Positions 36,003 to 44,197 of a stretch of DNA of 64,000 bases are shown here, piece after piece. A program made the translations under genes and the position numbers. The stretch's first letter is position 1; each line of letters starts with the position of its first letter. The notes beneath the pieces are model-generated. The model was given only the letters and a program-made list of their open reading frames with translations. It was not told the DNA's origin and did not search any database. Source of the DNA: Winogradskyella sp. KYW1333. Its GTDB lineage: Bacteria; Bacteroidota; Bacteroidia; Flavobacteriales; Flavobacteriaceae. The DNA is taken from assembly GCF_003335675.1 (NCBI RefSeq), contig NZ_QPHL01000013.1, positions 124,001 through 188,000 on the forward strand, read 5' to 3'.

Positions 36003-36422
36003 ATGAAAAAAATCATTTGTTTATTAGCTCTAATGTTCATCTCAATTTATGGTATGGCCCAAGATGGAGCATTAACAGCTGAAGAAAAAAAATCTATTTT
36101 AGAAAATAGTCCATTTAATTCGGTTTATCCTAGTTCTATACTAAAAAGCTCTGATGCATATTTTAAAGCACAGATGGGGTTATACAAAGAAGGGGCAATT
36201 GCGGAGAAAGAAGCACATCTAGTTGCTATAGGAACTTCGGCCGCCGTAAAATGCCAGTATTGTATACCATATCATATATCGGAATTAAAACGATTAGGTG
36301 CAACAGAAGATGAAATTAAAACTGCTGTTTTAATTGCTGCTGATATAATGAAAATGAGCACACTCTTTTATGGAAACGAATTTGATTTAGAGGCATTCAA
36401 AAAAATGCTTTCTGGGAATTAA
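36003..36422 (+). CDS. Exported AhpD-like (carboxymuconolactone decarboxylase family) protein
   Basis: 139 residues with a signal peptide (MKKIICLLALMFISIYGMAQ). The AhpD-like core EKEAHLVAIGTSAAVKCQYCIPYHISELKRLGATEDEIKTAVLIAADIMK is clear, with the redox CxxC (CQYC, about 80-83) followed by PYH. AhpD-like proteins with this CxxC can transfer reducing equivalents or act as peroxidases. An exported form is unusual but seen in this phylum. It starts the long rightward series of exported small proteins; the next gene is 28 bp downstream. Confidence 0.82.
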   Translation: MKKIICLLALMFISIYGMAQDGALTAEEKKSILENSPFNSVYPSSILKSSDAYFKAQMGLYKEGAIAEKEAHLVAIGTSAAVKCQYCIPYHISELKRLGATEDEIKTAVLIAADIMKMSTLFYGNEFDLEAFKKMLSGN

Positions 36423-36450
36423 TCATATTTAAACTTTAATTACAAATCAA

Positions 36451-36876
36451 ATGAAAAAAGTAGTTTATGTATTGTTCTTGTTTGTAAGTGTTTCGTTTGC
36501 ACAAGATTTAAAATGGGATTCAAGTGCATTGATAAATGCAGAATTTATAATCGATGCTGTTCATACCAAAGATGGAGTAAATTATGAATTATCTGCCACA
36601 GGTGAGGCAGGACCTTATGGGAGAGTTTATTTATCTTATGTATTTACAAACCATAATGACAGTATGGAAAGCGGTGAATTTACCGGTTATATATGGACTC
36701 AAATGGAAGAAGAAATTATAAAAGGAACAACACAAGGTGTTTATAGAAAACAAGGTAAAGTATTTAAAATGTATGCACTTGATAACCTTACTAATGAAAA
36801 AACATATATAGTTAGTGGTATCGCTGACTTTGTAAACAAAACATTGAAATTTAAAGCATCTGAAGTAAAAGAGTAA
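36451..36876 (+). CDS. Secreted beta-rich protein, unknown function
   Basis: 141 residues with a signal peptide ending at SFAQ. The mature part alternates beta strands (NYELSATGEAGPYGRVYLSYVFT, SGEFTGYIWTQMEEEIIKGTTQGVYRKQGKVFKMYALDNLTNEK; shown in part) and resembles allene-oxide-cyclase-like or DUF3224-type small barrels in its GYGRV...GEFTG...G layout, but I cannot place it with certainty. It is 2 bp before the next lipoprotein gene and clearly co-transcribed. Confidence 0.65.
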   Translation: MKKVVYVLFLFVSVSFAQDLKWDSSALINAEFIIDAVHTKDGVNYELSATGEAGPYGRVYLSYVFTNHNDSMESGEFTGYIWTQMEEEIIKGTTQGVYRKQGKVFKMYALDNLTNEKTYIVSGIADFVNKTLKFKASEVKE

Positions 36877-36878
36877 TT

Positions 36879-37394
36879 ATGAAATATTTAAAAATTATAT
36901 TATTGGTATTAGTTGTCTCCTGTGAAACTGGGGAAACGGTTAAAGATATATCATCCGAAAATCAATTAAAATTTAAAGAAAATACAGAACGAATTAAATC
37001 TATGTTGGCAGCTATGTCGGCAGAAGAAAGCGATAAGTTTTCTCAGTATTTTGCAGATTCATTAAAATGGAGTGGTCCAGATAAAATCTTAATAGATGAT
37101 TATGAAACTAAGGAGGTTTTAATGGCAGCATTAGACGGTTATATAGCCATGTATGATAATCACGAGTTAAGGGATATAAAGTTTTTTGGTGGCAGCACCT
37201 ATAGTTCAGAAGAAACAAGTGATAATCCTAATGATATTAGAGTTTACGGTAATTGGCACCATACGCATGCTGAAACTGGTAAGGCAGTAAGTCATAAATG
37301 GATGGCCTTAATGCGTTTCAATAGTGATGGTCAGATTTATTTATTTAACGATTTTTTTGATGTTACTGGATTTTTGAGTCAGCATTTAAACTAA
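36879..37394 (+). CDS. NTF2/SnoaL-like lipoprotein
   Basis: 171 residues; short leader with lipobox LVVSCETGE (Cys 15). The body shows the NTF2-like arrangement: first helices (NTERIKSMLAAMSAEESDKFSQYFADSLKWSGPD), VLMAALDGYIAMYDNHELRDIKFFG and the long strands RVYGNWHHTHAETGKAVSHKWMALMRFNSDGQIYLFNDFFDVTGF. The HHTHAETGK turn, also found in the 39403 and 38504 gene products as TGK(Q/Y)...S, suggests a common subfamily. Substrate unknown. Confidence 0.7.
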   Translation: MKYLKIILLVLVVSCETGETVKDISSENQLKFKENTERIKSMLAAMSAEESDKFSQYFADSLKWSGPDKILIDDYETKEVLMAALDGYIAMYDNHELRDIKFFGGSTYSSEETSDNPNDIRVYGNWHHTHAETGKAVSHKWMALMRFNSDGQIYLFNDFFDVTGFLSQHLN

Positions 37395-37407
37395 AAAACT
37401 ATACCTT

Positions 37408-37932
37408 ATGAATACTATAAAACCCCCATTATACTGCTTGATATGCTTCATTTTAATGTTAGGATGTCAACAAAGTAGTATAGAATCAGTAGATACATCT
37501 GCTGGTTTTATTTTAGATGGTCCCAATAAGAATTCAAATTATGCCTTAGGTAGTAATCAGGCAGCAGAATTAGCGGTTTCCTTTTCTAATGCATTTGTGA
37601 ACAAGGATTATAATTTTATGTCTAAAGAGAATTTTAGGGATTCAATGTTTTTTTATCCTGAGAAAGGATTGGAAAAATTAGTTTTTGATTTAGATACTGG
37701 AATCTCTCTAATTAAATCAATGCATGCACCTTATGATTCAATAACACGCACTATAGAAGAGGTAATTCCATTAATACCTTCTTATGATAATACCTTGAAT
37801 AAAATTATGTTATCGTTTACAGAGAATAGATATACAAAAGATGGATCAATAGAAACTTACAGATTTTTTGAGCAACATTATATTCAAGACAATAAAATTA
37901 TAGGAGTTAGGAAATGGGTGCAATCCGAATAA
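37408..37932 (+). CDS. NTF2-like lipoprotein, divergent
   Basis: 174 residues, lipobox LMLGCQQS (Cys 20). The segment LGSNQAAELAVSFSNAFVNKDYNFMSKENFRDSMFFYP followed by strands LNKIMLSFTENRYTKDGSIETYRFFEQHYIQDNKIIGVRKWVQ fits the NTF2-like fold and parallels the first half of the gene product at 41054 (which has AYSIGNDAMADKLLMLSEAYSEKNTEE). Lies 13 bp after the preceding lipoprotein gene. Confidence 0.65.
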   Translation: MNTIKPPLYCLICFILMLGCQQSSIESVDTSAGFILDGPNKNSNYALGSNQAAELAVSFSNAFVNKDYNFMSKENFRDSMFFYPEKGLEKLVFDLDTGISLIKSMHAPYDSITRTIEEVIPLIPSYDNTLNKIMLSFTENRYTKDGSIETYRFFEQHYIQDNKIIGVRKWVQSE

Positions 37933-37989
37933 AAATCAAATTAAAAACAAAGACAGTTTTTAAACTACTATCAAATAAAATTTAAAACA

Positions 37990-38496
37990 GTGAAAAACTT
38001 ATTATTTATTTTGATTTTAATTACATTTTCGTGTAATCAAGATCAAAAAACTAAAACAAAAGAGCATACAGAAAAAATAGAGTATATATATGAAGCATCA
38101 TACCTAGACAATGTTAATATTGGGAATAATGAATTGGTTTTAAAAATCCAGCAAATGCATCAATATCTTATAGATAAAGATTTTCAGATGGCCTCAACTT
38201 TTTTTTCAGATGATATTATTTTTATCCTTGAGGATGGTTATATTTTAGAGGGTAAAGCAACTGTTATGAAGCATATGACTGACAACTTTTCATTAATTAA
38301 AATTCAAGATTATGAAGTGGATATAAACTTTTCAGTAACAGGTGATAACGGAGACGAGTGGGTGCTTCTTTGGGATAATGCTAAAATTGTACTTCCTGAT
38401 GGTAATTCAGCTAAATATGATTGGATGGAAGCTTTCCAGTTTGTTAACGGGAAAATAACTAAAATAAATCAGTTCTCAAGACCAATAATCAAATAA
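37990..38496 (+). CDS. NTF2/SnoaL-like lipoprotein (GTG start)
   Basis: 168 residues starting with GTG; leader LLFILILITFSCNQDQK, Cys 15. NTF2-like features: LKIQQMHQYLIDKDFQMASTFFSDDIIFILEDGYILEGKATVMKHM, then WVLLWDNAKIVLPDGNSAKYDWMEAFQFVNGKITKINQFSRPI. The second segment has the typical last three strands of SnoaL-like domains. Positioned 57 bp after the previous lipoprotein gene and 7 bp before the next. Confidence 0.72.
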   Translation: MKNLLFILILITFSCNQDQKTKTKEHTEKIEYIYEASYLDNVNIGNNELVLKIQQMHQYLIDKDFQMASTFFSDDIIFILEDGYILEGKATVMKHMTDNFSLIKIQDYEVDINFSVTGDNGDEWVLLWDNAKIVLPDGNSAKYDWMEAFQFVNGKITKINQFSRPIIK

Positions 38497-38503
38497 CTTA
38501 AAA

Positions 38504-39370
38504 ATGAAAAAAATAATTATTCTTATACTAGGTTTGTCATTGTATACATGTAACGAGCCTTACGCTAATCTTACAACTAACGATGAAAAATCTCAAATAA
38601 TAAAAACTTTATTTCAAAAAGTTGGTGAGGAAAATATTGATTATTTAAAAGAAATATTTTCTGATAGTATGCAATTTATTGATCCACACGGTAATAAGCT
38701 TGATAAGTTAGGGTTTATTGCAGGGGTAGAAAATCTATACGATCTGTTTGATGAAATAACGGTGGAAAACATGGATGGAGATGCATTAGGATCAGAGGTT
38801 GAAACCGCTACCTACAATAACGGTATTGTTTGGACTAATATTTGGAATACTTTCTCTGCCACAGGCAAATATACTGGTCAAAGTGTAGCTTTTCCATTTC
38901 ATATATCATATCAATGGGAGGGAGATAAAATTATAAAAGAGGTTCAATTTTTTGATACATCAGTAATTGAAAAAGAAATGAATGCAAAAGATGCAGCAAA
39001 TAATACATCACAAAAAGTGGTTGCCAATATAGATATGACGGTTAATCCAGGTTACTCTACAGAAGATGTAAAAGCATTTTTAGAAAAATTAAACAATTTT
39101 ATCCGTACGAAGGAACCCAACACTTATGACTATAGTTATTTTATTTCTGAAGATGGCAAACGCATTACTTTAATTGAAAAATTTAGAACGTCAGAAGATT
39201 TTATTTACCATGTTGATAATTTTGAGAATGGACCCAACATTGCAACTTTCATGAAAATGTTTACATTTAAATCTTTTGTAATTGCTGGTAATACTTCTGA
39301 AGGCTTGAGAGAGCGCATCAAAGCTTATCCTGTAGATTACCGTGGTAATATCGGTGGTTGGATATATTAA
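38504..39370 (+). CDS. Two-domain lipoprotein: NTF2-like plus ABM-like
   Basis: 288 residues, lipobox LSLYTCNEP (Cys 16). Residues about 25-155 are NTF2-like (KTLFQKVGEENIDYLKEIFSDSMQFIDPHG, NGIVWTNIWNTFSATGKYTGQSVAFPFHISYQWEGDKIIKEVQFFDTSV). From about 165 on there is an ABM-like domain: VVANIDMTVNPGYSTEDVKAFLEKLNNFIRT, YDYSYFISEDGKRITLIEKFRTSEDFIYHVDNF, where EKF..SEDFIYHV is the ABM E-x-H pattern. Fusion of both small folds in one exported lipoprotein is shared with the next gene. Ends 32 bp before it. Confidence 0.72.
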   Translation: MKKIIILILGLSLYTCNEPYANLTTNDEKSQIIKTLFQKVGEENIDYLKEIFSDSMQFIDPHGNKLDKLGFIAGVENLYDLFDEITVENMDGDALGSEVETATYNNGIVWTNIWNTFSATGKYTGQSVAFPFHISYQWEGDKIIKEVQFFDTSVIEKEMNAKDAANNTSQKVVANIDMTVNPGYSTEDVKAFLEKLNNFIRTKEPNTYDYSYFISEDGKRITLIEKFRTSEDFIYHVDNFENGPNIATFMKMFTFKSFVIAGNTSEGLRERIKAYPVDYRGNIGGWIY

Positions 39371-39402
39371 TTTTAAATACTTTAACTAATAAATTATATA
39401 AT

Positions 39403-40206
39403 ATGAAAACTTTAAAAAAAATAATTTTAGCGATTACAGTAATACTTTTCGTTTCATGTAGTGGTAATCCTAATTATGAAAAAAACTTAGCAACAGCACA
39501 AAAATTATTTGAACTTCATGGAGAAGAGAAGCTTGACGAACAGCTTGCTCTAGTAAGTGAGGATATTAAAATATATACACCAATGTATGGGTCTTCAGAG
39601 CCAATGGGTTATGATGTATATGCATCTATGTTAAAAGGATATCATGATAATTTTGAGGATGTTAAATACAATGCTCAAGCTTGGCTCCCTGGTGTTGATA
39701 CATTGTCTCTAAAACCAGATGGAAGTGTTAGGACGTATGGTACCTGGACAGGAAAAAATTCCACTACAGGAAAACAGATAAACCTAAGTGGCTATTGGTA
39801 TTTTAACTTCGATGCAGATGGTAAGGTTATCGCTCAAGGAGACTTTTTTGATTATGGAGGAATGATGCAAGCTGTTGGTCCTAAAAATCCGGTTTTAGTT
39901 ACCCTTAAGGTTTTGCCAGGCAAAAAACAGGCTATGATAGATCTTCTTAATACTCCTGATGGTTTACAAACAACAAGAGACTATGACGGTAGTTTATCTC
40001 TTGAGGCATTTTTTAACGATGAGACCTACACATATTATATTTACGGAGATTGGGCATCATATGAGCATTATCAAAAATATCTTGACTGGAGATTTAATGA
40101 TGATGAAAGCAAAATGGCACAAAAAGTTATGGCTCTTTGTGAGGGTGGGCAACAAGGATTAATCCCATTATTTCCAAATACTGATTATTCTTCATTTAGT
40201 AATTGA
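39403..40206 (+). CDS. Two-domain lipoprotein: SnoaL/NTF2-like plus ABM-like
   Basis: The ATG at 39403 gives a leader with lipobox LFVSCSGNP (Cys 19) and 267 residues; an upstream ATG lies within the preceding gene. The first domain (residues about 25-160) has ATAQKLFELHGEEKLDEQLALVSEDIKIYTPMYGSSEPMG and SVRTYGTWTGKNSTTGKQINLSGYWYFNFDADGKVIAQGDFFDYGGMM. The second, from about 168, is ABM-like: VLVTLKVLPGKKQAMIDLLNTPDGLQTTRDYDGSLSLEAFFNDE, YYIYGDWASYEHYQKYLDWR. Same domain order as the upstream neighbour, so probably a duplicate. A terminator follows about 140 bp on. Confidence 0.75.
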   Translation: MKTLKKIILAITVILFVSCSGNPNYEKNLATAQKLFELHGEEKLDEQLALVSEDIKIYTPMYGSSEPMGYDVYASMLKGYHDNFEDVKYNAQAWLPGVDTLSLKPDGSVRTYGTWTGKNSTTGKQINLSGYWYFNFDADGKVIAQGDFFDYGGMMQAVGPKNPVLVTLKVLPGKKQAMIDLLNTPDGLQTTRDYDGSLSLEAFFNDETYTYYIYGDWASYEHYQKYLDWRFNDDESKMAQKVMALCEGGQQGLIPLFPNTDYSSFSN

Positions 40207-40349
40207 AAAATAGAAAAATACAATAAGGCCAATAGGAACTAATCCCTTACTATTTTTTCACTTTATTACATTAAAAGTAGTGGATTTAGTCTCTGGATTG
40301 GCGTTCTTTTAAGATGGCTGTGTTATATTATGCTATCTGCAATAATTAA

Positions 40350-40380
40350 AAGGGGATCTAATTTTTAGATTCTCTTTTTT
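40350..40380 (+). terminator. Probable terminator after the first lipoprotein run
   Basis: Eleven-bp stem with two G-U pairs (AGGGGATCTAA/TTAGATTCTCT) and six T. It splits the lipoprotein series into two transcripts. The rest of the 40207-40483 gap shows no gene. Confidence 0.6.
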
Positions 40381-40483
40381 CTTTGATTAAATTTTATAAA
40401 TCGCTAACAAATCTATCCTAATTACTTGTGTTTTAAAATTAATAGTTTTATTTTTCATTTTAAATAAATTAATAAATCATAAA

Positions 40484-40900
40484 ATGAAAATAAGACATAT
40501 TATTGTAGTTGTATTCCTAATCTTTTCCTTCTCTTGTCAAACATCAAAAGAGACTTCAAATAGTTTATCAGCTACAGCTGAGGCTATTAAAACCTATAAA
40601 ATAAATTTTAAGTGGCAAGAGGGGTTTGAGGCATGGTCAAAAGTTCCCACGACATCAGATTATCATATGGTTGCTCCAGGTCTTGGCCTCGAGGCTAGAG
40701 GTGCTGATGAAATCAATAGTATAATTTTTGGTTTTGTGACAGAAACGGAACTTGTTCAAGAATTAGTAGATATAACCGAACACGGACCTTATGTAACTTG
40801 CTATCTTAAACTTACGACCAAAACGGGTGAAAAATTTGATGCGGTTGAAGTATTTAAATTGGATGAACAAGGACGTGTCACTAATATTTGGGCACTTTGA
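40484..40900 (+). CDS. NTF2-like lipoprotein
   Basis: 138 residues, lipobox FSFSCQTSK (Cys 18). The body AEAIKTYKINFKWQEGFEAWSKVPTTSDYHMVAPGLGLEARGADEINSIIFGFV is followed by strands VQELVDITEHGPYVTCYLKLTTKTGEKFDAVEVFKLDEQGRVTNIWAL (quoted in part), which end as SnoaL-like domains normally do (V..F.....GRI..IW). Slightly short for the family but complete. Own promoter region upstream; 153 bp to the next gene. Confidence 0.7.
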   Translation: MKIRHIIVVVFLIFSFSCQTSKETSNSLSATAEAIKTYKINFKWQEGFEAWSKVPTTSDYHMVAPGLGLEARGADEINSIIFGFVTETELVQELVDITEHGPYVTCYLKLTTKTGEKFDAVEVFKLDEQGRVTNIWAL

Positions 40901-41053
40901 TAATTAATTCGCTTTAATTTGGTAGGCTATGGACTTGTATTGTGTTTTTAATCAATTAAATATAGTTACTCATCTATAAACCAAACATATATGCTCAATA
41001 TATTTTAACTTATAACATAAATCTAAATCAATAATAATAAAATCAAAACTATC

Positions 41054-41962
41054 ATGAAGACACTTTTAAAACGAATAGCATTTTTTTGTACTCTTTGCTT
41101 GATAATAAGCTGTAATACTACTGGAGGTCAGTATTTAGGTGAGGGTGATAATAACGGCAATGCCTATAGTATTGGTAATGATGCAATGGCAGATAAACTA
41201 TTAATGCTATCTGAAGCCTACAGTGAAAAAAATACTGAAGAGCTTGTAAAACATTATGACTCAACGTTTTTAGGAGAGAATGGTGTGGAAAGTACTAGAG
41301 CATGGTTGGAGTCTATGGATTCAATTAGTATGAAGCCGTATGTGGTTATTCCTGTAAAACTTGAGGGTGATAACGATACTAAGGTGTTAGCTTGGTCAAA
41401 AGAAGAACGCCACTACAAGAATGGATCTTATGAAAAGTTAGATTTAATGGAGTTTTTTAATTTTAATAAAGACGGTAAAGTAGACGCTTTTAAACAATGG
41501 AAATCCATTGATTCTTCAAACTTTGGAAAATCTTATGGTGGTAAATTTATTGGAAAGGGAGAGAATGAATATAGTGGCAGACCTCTTGTGTTTTCTGACA
41601 GAAATGAGGTAGCGATTATAGAAAAACTCATAAGAGATTATAACGATATGAATATTGAGGAATTTGTAAAACCTTTTGCTGAAAATACTATTTTAAATGT
41701 ATATACAGGTGAACGTTTAGAGCTTAAAAAGTCAGATTTACCCAATCTATTTGATGAATATACATCTGTAGAATGGGTTCCATATGCTATAGTTCCTCTA
41801 AAAATCTATAATACTGACGCAGCTTCTGGTGTACAAGTGATGTCAAAAGAGAAAAGAGTTTTTAAAAATGGAAAAGTGTGGGAAAAAGAGCTGTTTGAAA
41901 TATTCTATTTTGATTTAGATGGTAAAATTACCTCTATGACTCAATTTGCAAGAGATTTTTAG
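41054..41962 (+). CDS. Lipoprotein with two tandem NTF2-like domains (internal duplication)
   Basis: 302 residues, lipobox LIISCNTTG (Cys 20). Two copies of one unit follow each other. Unit 1 (about 24-150) runs from GGQYLGEGDNN to FFNFNKDGKVDAFKQW; unit 2 (about 160-300) runs from GGKFIGKGENE to IFYFDLDGKITSMTQF. Shared landmarks are G-x-G start, a first helix pair, V(I/V)P(V/L)K followed by a strand with (S)KE(E/K)R, KNG, and the closing FDxDGK strand. The duplication must have preceded or accompanied the local expansion. Function unknown. Confidence 0.75.
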   Translation: MKTLLKRIAFFCTLCLIISCNTTGGQYLGEGDNNGNAYSIGNDAMADKLLMLSEAYSEKNTEELVKHYDSTFLGENGVESTRAWLESMDSISMKPYVVIPVKLEGDNDTKVLAWSKEERHYKNGSYEKLDLMEFFNFNKDGKVDAFKQWKSIDSSNFGKSYGGKFIGKGENEYSGRPLVFSDRNEVAIIEKLIRDYNDMNIEEFVKPFAENTILNVYTGERLELKKSDLPNLFDEYTSVEWVPYAIVPLKIYNTDAASGVQVMSKEKRVFKNGKVWEKELFEIFYFDLDGKITSMTQFARDF

Positions 41963-42048
41963 ATTTTACCGAGATTACAAAAAGCTATTACAATAAAATC
42001 AACATTTTATTTATTTATTACTTATTAATACAAACTAAATTTTATCTT

Positions 42049-42735
42049 ATGAAAAAATATATTTTTATTATCTGTACTATATGTACGATGGCCGTTAATG
42101 CTCAATATTGTGCATTCTTTGATTTCAAGGCAACTGAGCCCGAAATGGTAGTTAGTACTCTTAAAGGTATGATGGACACAGGCTGGGGAAAGAACATTCA
42201 AGGAACAAAATCATTGTTTTCTTATCAGTTTAATGGTCCAAACCAAGCAACACATTCTATTCAATTTTGTTTTCAGGACGAAGTGGCATTTGCCAATTTC
42301 TTCACTTCTTGGAGTTTGTCGACAGAAGCCCAACTTTTCGGTGAAAAGTTAGGAAAATTTACAGAAGGAATTAATCAAGCACTAAATACACCTTTGTGGT
42401 ATAAAAATGACTGGTCAAATGATCAAGCATTTATGATTTATCAGCTTGATATTTCTGATACTCAAGCTTATCTAAATATATTTAAAGAATTTACTCAGAC
42501 TATGGCGAAAAAATTAGGTTTTGAAAATAATTCTTACGGAATTGGTTATCCAATCATTGGTAAGGTAAAAGATTTCACACACTTTGTATGGATAGGCGCT
42601 AATGATGTGGAGTCGTCTCTAAGGCAAACAAAACAAATGCTATCTGACGATTTATTTGCATCTTTTTCAAAAGATGCAGCTGGTATAAGAAAAGTAGTAA
42701 CGACGACTATGATGGTACGAGTAATGGATTTTTAA
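42049..42735 (+). CDS. Secreted two-domain ABM/ferredoxin-fold protein
   Basis: 228 residues with a signal peptide ending at VNAQ. Two similar halves: first FFDFKATEPEMVVSTLKGMMDTGWG with HSIQFCFQDEVAFANFFTSW, second MIYQLDISDTQAYLNIFKEFTQTMAKKLG with THFVWIGANDVESSLRQTKQML. Each has the strand-helix-strand order of an ABM-like domain. The product at 44198 on the other strand has the same length and domain plan, so the two are probably distant paralogues. 20 bp before the DUF2892 gene. Confidence 0.65.
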   Translation: MKKYIFIICTICTMAVNAQYCAFFDFKATEPEMVVSTLKGMMDTGWGKNIQGTKSLFSYQFNGPNQATHSIQFCFQDEVAFANFFTSWSLSTEAQLFGEKLGKFTEGINQALNTPLWYKNDWSNDQAFMIYQLDISDTQAYLNIFKEFTQTMAKKLGFENNSYGIGYPIIGKVKDFTHFVWIGANDVESSLRQTKQMLSDDLFASFSKDAAGIRKVVTTTMMVRVMDF

Positions 42736-42755
42736 ATTAAAAAAAAATTAAAATT

Positions 42756-42983
42756 ATGCAAAGCAAAAATGACATTTTAAAAGTAAGAGCTCACGATACA
42801 ATTGTGGGGTTTATATATTTGATTTCAGCAATTTTAGCAATTCAATTGAATATAAATTTTATTTGGATTGCCGTGGCAACTGCTGCACTACAAATAGTAA
42901 GCCCATTAACAAAATTTTGCCCTGTCTATGCAATTTTAAACAAAATGATGCCAGATACTACTCCCATTCAAAATGGTAAATAG
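42756..42983 (+). CDS. DUF2892 (YgaP-like transmembrane) protein
   Basis: 75 residues. The first helix region DTIVGFIYLISAILAIQLN and second helix IWIAVATAALQIVSPLTKFCPVYAILNK are the DUF2892 hallmark, with the conserved end S..T.FCP.Y..L. In other bacteria this module is attached to rhodanese domains; here it stands alone. Function unknown. Its end overlaps the region upstream of the next lipoprotein gene. Confidence 0.85.
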   Translation: MQSKNDILKVRAHDTIVGFIYLISAILAIQLNINFIWIAVATAALQIVSPLTKFCPVYAILNKMMPDTTPIQNGK

Positions 42984-43044
42984 AATTAAGGTTTTTAAAA
43001 CAAAAATTATAAGTTCAATATTCAAAAATTTAAAAAATAATCTA

Positions 43045-43560
43045 ATGAGAAAGTATAGTTTACTATTGGTACTAATTATAATTTTTAGTTGTAATTCTGA
43101 AATGAAAGAGACTAAAGATACCCAAATAGGTGTAGAAATATCAGATAAAGGAGAGCGTTTGGATTTAAATGCAGGTGAAATGTCTACAGTATCAATTTGG
43201 GAAAAATATATAGATGCGCACAACAATAGAGACATAGAGGCAATAAAATCTATGAATGCTGAGGGGTTCAAGGCTTACGGTCCACGAGGAGAATTTATTG
43301 ATGGGTCGCAGGCACATGCAGAATTCCTTATGGCGTGGTTTAAAGATAATGAACCTAAATGGAGCCCTAAATATTATATCGCCAATGAAGTAGAGGACAA
43401 TGAGGGAAACTTAATGCAGTGGGTAACATCAGGTCATGATTTGACTTTAGTTGTGGATGGCACAGATGTGAAAGTAGTTCAGGTGCATGACGCTTTAATT
43501 AAAAATGGTGAAATTCATAAATTTTATGTTTATGAGAGGGTTAAACAAGACAATGAATAG
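43045..43560 (+). CDS. NTF2/SnoaL-like lipoprotein
   Basis: 171 residues from the ATG at 43045, which begins a lipoprotein leader (LLLVLIIIFSCNSE, Cys 16); an earlier ATG at 42973 would place 24 basic residues in front. The mature part has VSIWEKYIDAHNNRDIEAIKSMNAEGFKAYGPRGEFIDGSQAHAEFLMAWFKDNEPKW, a classic NTF2-like first half, then WVTSGHDLTLVVDGTDVKVVQVHDALIKNGEIHKFYVYER. Last of the rightward series; the gene converges with the HxlR-type regulator. Confidence 0.75.
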   Translation: MRKYSLLLVLIIIFSCNSEMKETKDTQIGVEISDKGERLDLNAGEMSTVSIWEKYIDAHNNRDIEAIKSMNAEGFKAYGPRGEFIDGSQAHAEFLMAWFKDNEPKWSPKYYIANEVEDNEGNLMQWVTSGHDLTLVVDGTDVKVVQVHDALIKNGEIHKFYVYERVKQDNE

Positions 43561-43626
43561 TGGTAAACTTAAAATTTTAAGAGAGGAAAAGCACTTACAA
43601 CTTTAACGAATAAGATAATTTTAAGC

Positions 43627-44079
43627 TTACGCTAATTGCATTTCACTTACATCGCTTAATAAACCTTTTTTAAAAGCTAGGTAGTCAATCCTTTTAGTAC
43701 TTTCAAATAATTCTCTGTTAGACAAGATTTGTTGTTTGATGTGAAGCTGTTGTTCATTTAAATCTGATTCAGCTATATCGCTAATAGAAAACATGTAAAG
43801 TTCCATTATGATAGGTAATGTGAGCATACCCTTATCTGTTACTATATAGCGCCTGCTTTTTTTAGTACTATTTACATCTAATAGGGTAATTAAATCGGCA
43901 TCAATAAGATTTTTAATTCTATTCGTTAAAATATTGGTTGCGATTTTCTCTTTTGATTCTATAAACTCTTTAAAACGTGACTTCTTGTGTAACAACATGT
44001 CCCTTAATATCAATAAAGACCATTTGTCACCGAGTAAATGGGTAGATCGCGCTATTGCGCATGTAAGATTTAAATTCAT
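43627..44079 (-). CDS. HxlR-family winged-helix transcriptional regulator
   Basis: 150 residues. The start CAIARSTHLLGDKWSLLILRDMLLHKKSRFKEFIES is the HxlR signature (Cys near the N-terminus, then GDKWSLLILRD), followed by IATNILTNRIKNLIDADLI and the wing with KSRRYIVTDKG. HxlR proteins are dimeric repressors or activators that often use the N-terminal Cys to sense electrophiles or oxidants. Its position at the end of the NTF2/ABM series, between it and a secreted ABM-like gene, makes it the obvious candidate regulator of that region. Confidence 0.88.
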   Translation of the reverse strand: MNLNLTCAIARSTHLLGDKWSLLILRDMLLHKKSRFKEFIESKEKIATNILTNRIKNLIDADLITLLDVNSTKKSRRYIVTDKGMLTLPIIMELYMFSISDIAESDLNEQQLHIKQQILSNRELFESTKRIDYLAFKKGLLSDVSEMQLA

Positions 44080-44131
44080 CAGATTTATAAAACAAAGGTA
44101 ACAAATTGTTGTTAATCTATCATTATTAAGT

Positions 44132-44170
44132 AAAAAAATCCTGATTTTTATTAAAAAATCAGGATTTTTT
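44132..44170 (-). terminator. Bidirectional-looking terminator between HxlR and the ABM-like gene
   Basis: Near-perfect inverted repeat (AAAAAATCCTGATTTTT, ATT, AAAAAATCAGGATTTTTT) with runs at both ends. It lies after the stop codon of the leftward gene at 44198 and thus insulates the regulator from it. Confidence 0.75.
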
Positions 44171-44197
44171 ATAATTTATTTAACAATATGATAATTC

